35,342 nucleotides of DNA from Pseudoflavonifractor sp. An85. GTDB taxonomy: Bacteria; Bacillota; Clostridia; Oscillospirales; Oscillospiraceae. The translations under genes and the position numbers were made by a program. The notes below the pieces were generated by a model. The model saw only the letters and a program-made list of their open reading frames with translations, was not told where the DNA came from and did not search any database. This document shows, piece by piece, positions 16,518 to 23,692 of this stretch; positions within the stretch are counted from its first letter, which is position 1, and every line of letters begins with the position of its first letter. The stretch spans positions 1 to 35,342 of the forward strand of contig NZ_NFHE01000024.1 in the NCBI RefSeq assembly GCF_002161235.1, read 5' to 3'.

Positions 16518-17342
16518 ATGAGCGAATGTACCCATGACTGCTCCAGCTGCGGCTCCAACTGTGGCCAGCGGCAGCAGCCTCAAGATTTTCACAAACCCTG
16601 CAACGCCCATTCCCACATCAAAAAGGTGATTGCCGTGGTCAGCGGCAAGGGCGGCGTGGGCAAGTCCACCGTCACCTGCTCCCTGGCTGCCGCCATGGCC
16701 GCCCGGGGTAAGAAGGTGGGCATTTTGGACGCCGATATCACCGGCCCCTCCATCCCCCGCGCCTTTGGTGTGCACCAGCGGGCGGGCGGCACCGATGAAG
16801 GCATTCTTCCGGTGGAGACCGCCGGCGGCATCAAGATGATGAGCCTGAACCTGCTCACCGAGAACGAGACCGACCCCGTCATCTGGCGTGGCCCCGTCAT
16901 TGCCGGTGCGGTGGAACAGTTCTGGACCGACGTCATCTGGGGCGAGCTGGACTACCTGTTTGTGGACATGCCCCCCGGAACCGGCGACGTGCCACTGACC
17001 GTATTCCAGTCCCTGCCCGTGGACGGCGTGGTGGTGGTCACCGCTCCCCAGACCCTGGTGGGTATGATTGTCACCAAGGCTGTGCGCATGGCGGAGATGA
17101 TGCACATCCCCGTGCTGGGTCTGGTGGAGAACTACAGTTTCTTCCGCTGCCCTGACTGCGGAGGCGAGCACCCCATCTTTGGTCCCAGCACCATTGATGC
17201 GCTGGGTGCTGAGTTGAATCTGCCCGTACTGGCCAAGTTGCCCTTGGATTCTGCCCTGGCAAATGCCATGGATGAGGGGACCGTGGAGGGGTATAACCCC
17301 AATCCCATGGCCCAGGTGGCGGCCCAGTTGGACGCTGAATGA
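16518..17342 (+). CDS. Mrp/Nbp35-family Fe-S cluster carrier ATPase
   Basis: Mrp/ApbC proteins bind and transfer Fe-S clusters in the cytoplasm. The 274-residue protein has the deviant Walker A GKGGVGKST (43-51), the second P-loop-family motif LDADITGPS and DMPPGTGD. The C-terminal CPDC pair (about 213-216) is the bridging cluster site of dimeric members. The N-terminus carries an extra Cys group, C4-x3-C8-x2-C11-x3-C15, reminiscent of the N-terminal ferredoxin-like motif of Nbp35 but with different spacing. No MIP18/DUF59 domain is present. It has its own promoter and a hairpin terminator after it, so it is probably monocistronic. Some relatives are annotated as nucleotide-binding chromosome partitioning proteins, which fits less well. 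Confidence 0.92.
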   Translation: MSECTHDCSSCGSNCGQRQQPQDFHKPCNAHSHIKKVIAVVSGKGGVGKSTVTCSLAAAMAARGKKVGILDADITGPSIPRAFGVHQRAGGTDEGILPVETAGGIKMMSLNLLTENETDPVIWRGPVIAGAVEQFWTDVIWGELDYLFVDMPPGTGDVPLTVFQSLPVDGVVVVTAPQTLVGMIVTKAVRMAEMMHIPVLGLVENYSFFRCPDCGGEHPIFGPSTIDALGAELNLPVLAKLPLDSALANAMDEGTVEGYNPNPMAQVAAQLDAE

Positions 17343-17352
17343 TAAATATTCC

Positions 17353-17388
17353 AATCCGTGACGGAACGCCGTCACGGATTTGGTGTTT
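17353..17388 (+). terminator. Intrinsic terminator after the Mrp gene
   Basis: Perfect 12-bp stem (17353-17364 with 17369-17380, AATCCGTGACGG) and loop AACG, starting ten bases after the stop codon. The T tract is weak (TGGTGTTT), so readthrough is possible. Confidence 0.75.
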
Positions 17389-17411
17389 AAAGTAAAATTT
17401 TTCCAGGTGGC

Positions 17412-17440
17412 TTGTTGGCCCCGTCGAAATCTGTTATAAT
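17412..17440 (+). promoter_or_regulatory. Promoter of the histidine-kinase-like gene
   Basis: TTGTTG, 17 bases, TATAAT with TGT before it (extended -10). It leaves a leader of about 75 bases before the start codon. Confidence 0.65.
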
Positions 17441-17523
17441 GGGTCATAAAATCAATACCCTTATTTTTCCAGATAGAAACCTGGCATGGTTGCATAGGAT
17501 AAGGGGCAAGGGAGGCGTGAAGA

Positions 17524-18297
17524 TTGGAACGATGGATGTTGGAGAGCACCACGGGGGCACAGATGGTACAGCTGCGGGTGCAGTTGGCCCAAATGACTGC
17601 GGCCAGCCAGATGTTGGAGCAGTATGCCACCGATGAGAGAGGAAAGGCGTATCTGAGCACCATCAACCAAAGCGTGTGCCGGATGCTGCGTCTGGTAAGC
17701 CGGATGGAACTGGCCCAGCGGCTCACCGATGAGGATGAGGTGCGGCTGAACGTGGGTCCGCTGGACATCTCCCACTGGGGAGAGGAACTGGGTCGCCGCT
17801 TGGAGAGTGTTCTGGCGGGAGCGGGAGTTTCCTTCTCCTGGGACGTTGCCCCCGGACTGTTTGGGGTGGTGGATGGGACACTGTTGGAGCAGCTGGTGTT
17901 GGAATTGGTGTCCAACGCGGCCAAAACCGGCAGTCCCGTGAAGATGTCGGTGCAACCGGGCACTCAGTCGGTGCGCATCACCGTTTCCGACCAGGGCCCC
18001 GGATTGGATGCCCAGCAGCTTTCTACCCTGTTCCAGCAGCCACCCCAGGGAGATGGAGGGCTGGGGGTAGCTCTGGCCCAGCAGATTGCCCAGCTCCACG
18101 GCGGTCTGCTCATGGCGGATAGCCAACTGGGACGTGGCGTGAATATGGTGGCGGTGATCCCTCTGCGAGAGGGCCTGCCGCCCCGCCGTCTGGAAACGCC
18201 GCCGCCCCAGTGGGGGGACAACGGGCTGGACAGCGTGCTGGTGGGGTTGAGCGATGTGCTCCCCTCCGCGTCCTTTTCCCCCGATGAACTGAGATAA
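17524..18297 (+). CDS. Soluble histidine-kinase-like ATPase without a recognisable phosphoacceptor His
   Basis: The second half of this 257-residue protein is a HATPase_c domain: N box ELVSNAAKTG (about 125), G1 box DQGPGLD (about 157) and G2 box GDGGLGVALA (about 177). The first 75 residues are helical like a HisKA dimerisation domain, but where HELRTPL is expected the sequence reads VQLRVQL (15-21); no histidine occurs before about residue 84. There is no membrane segment, no sensor domain and no response regulator nearby. It may bind ATP and act on a partner, or be a decayed kinase. The TTG start at 17524 is set by GGGAGG eight bases upstream; an ATG at 17533 is the alternative. The final 45 residues (LPPRRLETPPPQW...) are a low-complexity tail. 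Confidence 0.75.
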   Translation: MERWMLESTTGAQMVQLRVQLAQMTAASQMLEQYATDERGKAYLSTINQSVCRMLRLVSRMELAQRLTDEDEVRLNVGPLDISHWGEELGRRLESVLAGAGVSFSWDVAPGLFGVVDGTLLEQLVLELVSNAAKTGSPVKMSVQPGTQSVRITVSDQGPGLDAQQLSTLFQQPPQGDGGLGVALAQQIAQLHGGLLMADSQLGRGVNMVAVIPLREGLPPRRLETPPPQWGDNGLDSVLVGLSDVLPSASFSPDELR

Positions 18298-18302
18298 CAC
18301 CC

Positions 18303-18347
18303 AAAAAAGACCCCGGCCTTCCTGATGGAAGGCCGGGGTCCTTTTTT
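18303..18347. terminator. Bidirectional intrinsic terminator
   Basis: Perfect 14-bp GC-rich stem (18309-18322 with 18327-18340), loop TGAT, with A6 on one side and T6 on the other. It serves the convergent histidine-kinase-like gene (+) and the membrane protein gene (-). Confidence 0.95.
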
Positions 18348-18359
18348 GAGAGATTGCAC

Positions 18360-18935
18360 TTAGCCGATCAGCGGCCACAGTAAAACCATGAGGATCATGG
18401 GCAAAACCAGGGGTAGAATCAGGAGCAGGAGATTGGGGGTGTCCCCGCCCAGCCGAGGGCCATGGATGGGAGAGCGGGACTTTTTGGGCTTTCGCCCCTC
18501 CCGCTGGGCCTGCTCAATGTAGGGATGGGGGCCAATGCCATAAAAAAAGTCCCGGGTGTCCGCCACCACACGGCGGCCATACATCCAGGCCGCCAGACCC
18601 AAAATCAAGGTCAGTCCTGCGGCCACCACAGCCACCATCCAGATGTAGCCCTCCAGGTGGAGCATCCACAGCACAATGGCCCCGATTGGGGCAACGGAGA
18701 TGGGGACCATCACCCCCTGGGACAGCCGGAGCATGGTATAAAACTGCCGGGAGTAGGCCGCCTGCTGGGCCAGCCACAGGTACAGCCCCCACCGGGCCCC
18801 GGGGAAATATGCCTGACGTACTTGGGCGGGGGTGACTCCGGCGGCCCGGTACAGGTAGCGGGTGAAGAATGTGCTGATGCTGCCTGCCACCATCATGGCC
18901 ACGAAATACATCAAAACAAAGGGGGCGATGTTCAC
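18360..18935 (-). CDS. Integral membrane protein of unknown function
   Basis: I do not recognise this 191-residue protein. It starts VNIAPFVLMYFVAMMVAGSISTFFTRYLYRAAGV (membrane helix near residues 4-22, given with GTG read as Met in the cell), then has a helical charged stretch (TPAQVRQAYFPGARWGLYLWLAQQ), two close membrane segments (about 75-92 and 96-118), a basic cytoplasmic stretch (REGRKPKKSRSP) and a final hydrophobic helix (LLLLILPLVLPMILMVLLWPL). The GTG start at 18935 has AAAGGAG nine bases upstream; a longer frame to 19001 would run through the proS terminator hairpin, so it is rejected. It follows proS but is separated from it by that hairpin, and is likely transcribed by readthrough. 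Confidence 0.7.
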   Translation of the reverse strand: MNIAPFVLMYFVAMMVAGSISTFFTRYLYRAAGVTPAQVRQAYFPGARWGLYLWLAQQAAYSRQFYTMLRLSQGVMVPISVAPIGAIVLWMLHLEGYIWMVAVVAAGLTLILGLAAWMYGRRVVADTRDFFYGIGPHPYIEQAQREGRKPKKSRSPIHGPRLGGDTPNLLLLILPLVLPMILMVLLWPLIG

Positions 18936-18960
18936 AATATTTCGCTCCTTTCTGGGCAAA

Positions 18961-18989
18961 CAGGCCCCGACACCATGTGTCGGGGCCTG
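18961..18989 (-). terminator. Terminator hairpin after proS
   Basis: Perfect 12-bp stem (18961-18972 with 18978-18989, CAGGCCCCGACA), loop of five bases, 21 bases after the proS stop codon. The following T run is short (TTTG), so termination may be partial and the membrane protein gene downstream may depend on readthrough. Confidence 0.7.
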
Positions 18990-19010
18990 AAATCGTATCA
19001 ATAGGGGGGA

Positions 19011-20453
19011 TTAGTAAGCCACACCCCAGTACACCATGTGCTTGGCGGGCTTGCCGCACACGGGACACACGTCGCCCAGGTGCTCCTGCTCCAGGGGGAT
19101 GCAGCGGGAGGACACGCCAGCCACTTCCTTCATCTTCAGCTCGCACTCCTCGTCGCCACACCACATGGTCTTGGCAAAGCCGCCCTGGGTGGCCATCTTC
19201 TCCTTGATCTCCTCCAGAGTGGAGCAGGGGTAGGTGTTCTCGTCCAGGTTGCGCTTGGCGCGGGCAAAGAGGCTGTTCTGGATGTCCTCCAGCAGGTTCT
19301 TCACGGTCTCCTCGATGTTGTCCAGGGAGACAAACACCTTCTCGCCGCTGTCACGGCGGGCCAGCACGCACTGGTTCTTCTCCATATCCTTGGGACCCAG
19401 CTCCAGGCGCAGAGGTACGCCCTTCATCTCGTACTCGGCAAACTTCCAGCCGGGGGACTGCTCGGAGGCGTCCATCTTCACCCGGATGCCAGCGGCCTTC
19501 AGACGGTCGCACACGGCCTGGTTGGCCTCAATGACACCGTCCTTGTGCTGGGCCACGGGGATGACGATGACCTGGGTGGGGGCGATGCGGGGGGGCAGCA
19601 CCAGGCCGTTGTTGTCGCCGTGGGTCATGATGACGCCGCCAATGAGACGGGTGGACACGCCCCAAGAGGTCTCAAAGGGGGTGTGCAGCTGGTTGTCCTT
19701 ACCGGCAAAGCTCACGCCGAAGGCACGGGCGAAGCCATCGCCAAAGTAGTGGGAGGTACCGGCCTGGAGGGCCTTCTTGTCGTGCATCATGCACTCCACG
19801 GTGTAGGTGGCCTCAGCGCCGGAGAACTTCTCCTTGTCGGTCTTGCGGCCCTTCACCACGGGCATGGCCAGGTAGTTCTCGCAGAAGTCGGCGTAGATGT
19901 TGAACATGCGCTCGGTCTCTTCAATGGCCTCCTCGGCAGTGGCGTGCATGGTGTGGCCCTCCTGCCACAAAAATTCCCGGTGGCGCAGGAAGGGACGGCT
20001 GGTCTTCTCCCAGCGCAGCACGGAGCACCACTGGTTGTACAGCTTGGGCAGGTCCCGGTGGGAGTGGATGACATGGGAGTAGTGCTCACAGAACAGGGTC
20101 TCGGAAGTGGGGCGGATGCAGTAACGCTCCTCCAGCTCCTCGCTGCCGCCGAAGGTGACCCAGGCGCACTCGGGGGCGAAGCCCTCCACGTGGTCCTTCT
20201 CCTTCTGGAGCAGGGACTCGGGGATGAGCATGGGCAGATATACATTCTCGTGGCCGGTCTCCTTGAACTTCTCGTCCAGAATCTTCTGGAAGTTCTCCCA
20301 GATGGCGTAGCCATAGGGGCGCAGGATGAACATGCCTTTGATGGAAGAATAATCAATCAGTTCCGCTTTGGTGCACACGTCGGTGAACCACTGGGCAAAG
20401 TCGGCCTCCATATCGGTGATCTGGCTGACCTGTTTGCTTTTGTCTTGTGCCAT
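19011..20453 (-). CDS. proS: Prolyl-tRNA synthetase, archaeal/eukaryotic-like type
   Basis: ProRS charges tRNA-Pro with proline. The 480-residue protein is the short class II form without the bacterial editing insertion: catalytic core 1-290 with [19 protein letters not shown], the [13 protein letters not shown] motif, [21 protein letters not shown] (given in parts) and [17 protein letters not shown], then an anticodon-binding domain (QVIVIPVAQ, 290-390) and a C-terminal domain with Cys pairs (CGDEEC and CPVCGKP) that would bind zinc. It has its own strong promoter and a leader of about 40 bases, too short for a T-box. A terminator hairpin follows. The upstream gntR gene is separated by its own terminator. 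Confidence 0.97.
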   Translation of the reverse strand: MAQDKSKQVSQITDMEADFAQWFTDVCTKAELIDYSSIKGMFILRPYGYAIWENFQKILDEKFKETGHENVYLPMLIPESLLQKEKDHVEGFAPECAWVTFGGSEELEERYCIRPTSETLFCEHYSHVIHSHRDLPKLYNQWCSVLRWEKTSRPFLRHREFLWQEGHTMHATAEEAIEETERMFNIYADFCENYLAMPVVKGRKTDKEKFSGAEATYTVECMMHDKKALQAGTSHYFGDGFARAFGVSFAGKDNQLHTPFETSWGVSTRLIGGVIMTHGDNNGLVLPPRIAPTQVIVIPVAQHKDGVIEANQAVCDRLKAAGIRVKMDASEQSPGWKFAEYEMKGVPLRLELGPKDMEKNQCVLARRDSGEKVFVSLDNIEETVKNLLEDIQNSLFARAKRNLDENTYPCSTLEEIKEKMATQGGFAKTMWCGDEECELKMKEVAGVSSRCIPLEQEHLGDVCPVCGKPAKHMVYWGVAY

Positions 20454-20499
20454 AAAACTCTCATTCCTTTTTCAAATAATAAAGGTATCGTAACTATGT

Positions 20500-20528
20500 A
20501 TTTTATGGGCCAGAGGGGAAAAAGTCAA
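20500..20528 (-). promoter_or_regulatory. proS: Promoter of proS
   Basis: Minus-strand TTGACT, 17 bases, TAAAAT: five of six matches in each box with ideal spacing. The predicted transcript begins about 40 bases before the proS ATG. Confidence 0.85.
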
Positions 20529-20540
20529 GAGCAGAGCGCA

Positions 20541-20578
20541 AAAAGAAGGGGCTTTGATCGGCAGGATCAAAGCCCCTT
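20541..20578 (-). terminator. Intrinsic terminator of the gntR gene
   Basis: Perfect 14-bp stem (20546-20559 with 20565-20578, AAGGGGCTTTGATC), loop GGCAG, followed on the minus strand by TTCTTTTT. It lies between the gntR stop and the proS promoter. Confidence 0.92.
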
Positions 20579-20586
20579 TCAAGTAT

Positions 20587-21228
20587 TTATTCCAAATCTT
20601 CGCACACAGCCTGGGCCAAGCGCTGGGCGTTGGCCTCCAGGGCGGCACAGATGTCCTCGGGCTGGTTCTGCTCCACACCCGCCAGCATGGCGCGGAAGTC
20701 GGCCAGATTGGCCTCCCGGTCCATGCCGTGGTTGGCGTACAGGTTGCGCAGCAACAGCTGCTGGCCCTGAATGGCCAACATGCTCTTGTCCAGACGGCGG
20801 TTGCCGCAGTGGACATAGAACACCTCCACCAGTCGGTGCACCGCGGTCACCTGCTGTTGGGGGGTCTGGGCGGTTTCAAACTCCGCCATACGCTCCCCAA
20901 ACTGCTGAGCCAGAGCCTGGTGGTCCGCCTGCTTCATGGCCAGACGGGCGGCGGCACAGTGCAGGGTGGTGGCCAGTTGGGTGATTTCCTCCACGTCCTT
21001 GGCATCCAGGGTGAGCACCCGGGCTCCCACGTTGTTTTCATAGGCAATCAGTCCCTCTTGCTGCAGGCGGTTGATCGCCTCTCGGATGGGAGTGCAGCTC
21101 ACCCCCAGAGAATCCTGTAACTCGTTGACGTTGACCCGGCTGCCCAAAGGCAGGCGCAGAGCGATGATGTCGCCGCGCAGCCGGTCATAGACCTGATCCA
21201 CCAGGGATCGCTTTTTGATGGAAGCCAT
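20587..21228 (-). CDS. GntR-family transcriptional regulator (FCD/FadR-type)
   Basis: A 213-residue regulator with an N-terminal winged helix-turn-helix (about 10-72; LVDQVYDRLRGDIIALRL, SRVNVNELQDSLGVSCTPIREAINRLQQEGLI in parts) and an all-helical C-terminal ligand domain (80-213) of the FCD type, which commonly binds carboxylates through a metal. GGAGGG precedes the ATG at 21228. It is divergent from ptb-buk with 264 bases between start codons, so it probably controls those genes and itself. A TTGCAAGA motif occurs both downstream of the ptb promoter and near its own upstream region (about 21282-21294). The effector could be butyrate, butyryl phosphate or another short acid; this is inference. 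Confidence 0.88.
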   Translation of the reverse strand: MASIKKRSLVDQVYDRLRGDIIALRLPLGSRVNVNELQDSLGVSCTPIREAINRLQQEGLIAYENNVGARVLTLDAKDVEEITQLATTLHCAAARLAMKQADHQALAQQFGERMAEFETAQTPQQQVTAVHRLVEVFYVHCGNRRLDKSMLAIQGQQLLLRNLYANHGMDREANLADFRAMLAGVEQNQPEDICAALEANAQRLAQAVCEDLE

Positions 21229-21281
21229 AACAAACCCTCCAAAACCTTTATGATGACCCTATGGGGACAAATTTATCACTT

Positions 21282-21294
21282 CTTGCAATATATA
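21282..21294. promoter_or_regulatory. Second candidate site for the GntR regulator
   Basis: CTTGCAATATATA shares the TTGCAA core and flanking AT pattern with the perfect palindrome at 21425-21444; read on the minus strand it is TATATATTGCAAG. It lies 54 bases upstream of the gntR start codon, where autoregulation would act. Confidence 0.35.
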
Positions 21295-21387
21295 GGATAA
21301 CAGATTGGGAGGAAAAAGGCAAGAGGCAGATGGGAGAGAGAAAAAAAGGATGCCGTGGTTTTGTGAAAAATCCCGGGAAAAGTTTGC

Positions 21388-21415
21388 TTGACTTTTGTTT
21401 GGAGTGTGTTATGCT
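21388..21415 (+). promoter_or_regulatory. ptb: Promoter of ptb-buk
   Basis: TTGACT, 16 bases, TATGCT with TGT before the -10 box (extended -10). The predicted start of transcription is near 21422. Confidence 0.65.
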
Positions 21416-21424
21416 TAATATAAC

Positions 21425-21444
21425 ATATATCTTGCAAGATATAT
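21425..21444. promoter_or_regulatory. Perfect 20-bp palindrome, likely operator for ptb-buk
   Basis: ATATATCTTGCAAGATATAT is its own reverse complement. It starts a few bases after the predicted start of transcription of ptb-buk, a classic position for a repressor. It cannot act as a terminator because it has no loop or GC content for that. Confidence 0.65.
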
Positions 21445-21492
21445 AATTCGAGCAAGAGCACCGAAACGGATTTTGGAGAGGAGACATTTTTT

Positions 21493-22413
21493 ATGGTATA
21501 CACCACGTTTGATGAACTGATTGCCGCAGCCAAGAGCAAGCCCCACACCGCCCGCATGGCGGTGGCTGCCGCTGGCGATTCCCACACCATCGAGGCTGTG
21601 CTGCGGGCCCGGGAGGAGGGCATTGTCTCCCCCATTCTGGTGGGCGATAAGACCGTCATTGATGAGGCACTGGCGGAGTTTGGCGCCACTGTGCCCGAAG
21701 AGGACATCTACGACGTACCCGATCTGGCCGAGTCCGCCCGCAAGGCGGTGGCCCTGGTGGTGGAGGGCAAGGCTGACTTCCTGATGAAGGGCAAGCTGGA
21801 CACTGCTGTGCTGCTCAAGGCCGTGGTGAACAAGGAGCACGGCCTTGGCCAGGGCCGCACCATGAGCCACTTCACCATGTTCCAGGTGCCCGGCTACCAC
21901 AAGCTGATGGTGCCCGTGGACGGCGGCATGGTCACCTACCCCACTCTGGAGCAGAAGAAGGATATCATCATGAACACCGTGGACACTCTGCGCTCCATGG
22001 GCTATGACAACCCCAAGGTGGGCGTGCTGGCCTGCGTGGAGAAGGTCAACCCCAAGATGCCCGAGACCGTGGAGGCCGACGCCCTCAAGCAGATGAACCT
22101 CAAGGGCGAGATCCCCGGCTGCGTGGTGGAAGGCCCCATTTCCTACGACTGCGCCACTGTTAAGGAAATTGCCGACTTCAAGGGCTTCCATAGCCCCTGC
22201 GCCGGAGACTGCGACGTGCTGGTGGCTCCCAACATCCACGCCGGCAACATCATGGGCAAGATGCTGGCCTGCACCTGCGGGGCCAAGATGGCCGGCTTTA
22301 TCGTGGGCGCCAAGTGCCCCATCGTCATGACCAGCCGCGGCTCCACTCCCGAGGAGAAGTATCTGGCCATCGTCATCAGCGCCCTGGCCGCGGAGAAGCG
22401 AGCCCAGCACTGA
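21493..22413 (+). CDS. ptb: Phosphate butyryltransferase
   Basis: Ptb converts butyryl-CoA and phosphate to butyryl phosphate, the step before ATP formation by butyrate kinase. The 306-residue protein has the length of Ptb rather than of phosphotransacetylase, and the phosphate acyltransferase fold with conserved segments MAVAAAGDSHTIEAVLRA, PILVGDK, ADFLMKGKLDT, SHFTMFQVPGYHKLMVPVDGG (in part), VEGPISYDCA and VAPNIHAGNIMGKML. GGAGAGG lies upstream of the ATG. buk follows after 18 bases. Codons are strongly C/G-ended, suggesting high expression. A related function on other short acyl-CoA (as in branched-chain acid pathways) is possible, but no bcd, keto acid dehydrogenase or acyl-CoA genes are near. 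Confidence 0.93.
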   Translation: MVYTTFDELIAAAKSKPHTARMAVAAAGDSHTIEAVLRAREEGIVSPILVGDKTVIDEALAEFGATVPEEDIYDVPDLAESARKAVALVVEGKADFLMKGKLDTAVLLKAVVNKEHGLGQGRTMSHFTMFQVPGYHKLMVPVDGGMVTYPTLEQKKDIIMNTVDTLRSMGYDNPKVGVLACVEKVNPKMPETVEADALKQMNLKGEIPGCVVEGPISYDCATVKEIADFKGFHSPCAGDCDVLVAPNIHAGNIMGKMLACTCGAKMAGFIVGAKCPIVMTSRGSTPEEKYLAIVISALAAEKRAQH

Positions 22414-22431
22414 GAGAGGAGAGAGAAGACC

Positions 22432-23514
22432 ATGGAACGACTGCTCATTTTGAATCCCGGCTCCACCTCCACCAAGCTGGCGGTGTTTGAAGGGGAAGAG
22501 CCCCTGTTCGTGGAGTCCCTGACCCATTCCGCCCAGGAACTGGCCCCCTTTGACTGCGTGGCCGACCAGTACGGCTTCCGCCGGGATCTGGTCATCGACT
22601 GCCTGAAGCGCCATGACATTGCCCTGGATTCCCTCACCGCCATTGTCTCCCGGGGCGGCCTGCTCACCGCCATTGAGGCCGGCGCCTACGCCGTCAACGA
22701 GGACATGGTGTGGCAGCTGAAGAACAAGCCCCGCAACGAGCACGCCTCCAACGTGGGTGCCATGATCGCCTACGATCTGGCCGGTCAGCTGCACATTCCA
22801 GCCTACATCTACGATGGTGTTACCGTGGAGGAGCTGCTGCCCATCAACAAGATCACCGGCGTGACCAACATGTTCCGCAAGGGCATGGGCCACAACCTGA
22901 ACACCCGGGCTGCCGCTATGCGCTATGCTCAGGAGCAGAACAAGAGCTACAACGACATCACCGTCATCGTGGCCCACCTGGGCGGCGGCATCTCCGTCAA
23001 CCTGCACCACCAGGGCCGCATCATTGACTTCATCAACGACGAGGAAGGTCCCTTCTCCCCCGAGCGGGCCGGCGGTCTGCCCATGTTCGACGTCATCAAG
23101 GCTTGCTTTGAAGAGGGCGCCACCTATAAGGACATGATGAAGACCGTCAAGAGCCGGGGCGGGTTGATGGCCCACCTGGGCACCACCGACAGCCGGGATG
23201 TGGAGAAGATGATCGAGGGCGGCGACGAGCACGCCAAGCTGGTGTACGACGCCATGATCCTCAACATCGCCAAGAACATCGGCAAGATCGCCCCCAACGT
23301 GTGCGGCAAGGTGGACGCCATCCTGCTCACCGGCGGCATTGCCTATTCCAAGTACGTCACCTCTGAAATTGAGAAGTACGTCTCCTTCATCGCTCCCGTG
23401 GTGGTCTACCCCGGTGAGGACGAGATGAAGTCCCTGGCTCTGGGCGGCCTGCGGGTTCTGCGGGGCGAGGAGCAGGCCAAGGAGTACGTCAGCCCCGACC
23501 GTCCCCGGACCTGA
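22432..23514 (+). CDS. buk: Butyrate kinase
   Basis: Buk transfers the phosphoryl group of butyryl phosphate to ADP, giving butyrate and ATP. The 360-residue protein belongs to the acetokinase-type ASKHA fold: N-terminal ILNPGSTSTKLAVFEGEE (phosphate 1 loop), VAHLGGGISVNLHHQG (phosphate 2), and DAILLTGGIAYSKY near residue 300 (adenosine loop). Length and motifs fit butyrate kinase better than acetate kinase (about 400 residues). GAGAGGAGAGAG lies upstream of the ATG. With ptb it forms a complete butyrate-forming end step, an alternative to butyryl-CoA:acetate CoA-transferase. A strong terminator follows. Branched-chain fatty acid kinase activity is a possible side function. Confidence 0.95.
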   Translation: MERLLILNPGSTSTKLAVFEGEEPLFVESLTHSAQELAPFDCVADQYGFRRDLVIDCLKRHDIALDSLTAIVSRGGLLTAIEAGAYAVNEDMVWQLKNKPRNEHASNVGAMIAYDLAGQLHIPAYIYDGVTVEELLPINKITGVTNMFRKGMGHNLNTRAAAMRYAQEQNKSYNDITVIVAHLGGGISVNLHHQGRIIDFINDEEGPFSPERAGGLPMFDVIKACFEEGATYKDMMKTVKSRGGLMAHLGTTDSRDVEKMIEGGDEHAKLVYDAMILNIAKNIGKIAPNVCGKVDAILLTGGIAYSKYVTSEIEKYVSFIAPVVVYPGEDEMKSLALGGLRVLRGEEQAKEYVSPDRPRT

Positions 23515-23554
23515 GAAAGTTGTGAAATACCAGAGGTTATCTGGAATCTGAATA

Positions 23555-23594
23555 CAAAAAAGCCAGGAGAACGCCGCGTTCTCCTGGTTTTTTT
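23555..23594 (+). terminator. Intrinsic terminator of ptb-buk
   Basis: Perfect 11-bp stem CCAGGAGAACG (23563-23573 with 23577-23587), tight CCG loop, T7 after it and A6 before it. Confidence 0.95.
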
Positions 23595-23617
23595 GTGGGA
23601 AAGAAAGAGAAGTCCTC

Positions 23618-23646
23618 TTGTATCAGAATGAGGAATGTGATATAAT
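23618..23646 (+). promoter_or_regulatory. Promoter of the PfkB kinase gene
   Basis: TTGTAT, 17 bases, TATAAT with TGA before the -10 box. The cre-like operator at 23655 covers the predicted start of transcription. Confidence 0.75.
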
Positions 23647-23654
23647 ATGAAAAC

Positions 23655-23668
23655 TGAAAACGATTTCA
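23655..23668 (+). promoter_or_regulatory. cre-like operator (LacI/CcpA-type)
   Basis: TGAAAACGATTTCA fits the catabolite response element consensus TGWAANCGNTNWCA at every position, with the central CG. It begins nine bases after the -10 box, so binding would block initiation or early elongation. The binder could be CcpA or a local LacI-family sugar regulator. Confidence 0.7.
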
Positions 23669-23692
23669 CATCGAACGGAAAGAGGGATTGCC

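Noticed and set aside
20454-20586. T-box riboswitch before proS
   Set aside because: The leader from the promoter to the proS start is only about 40 bases, and the hairpin at 20541-20578 lies upstream of the promoter and terminates gntR.
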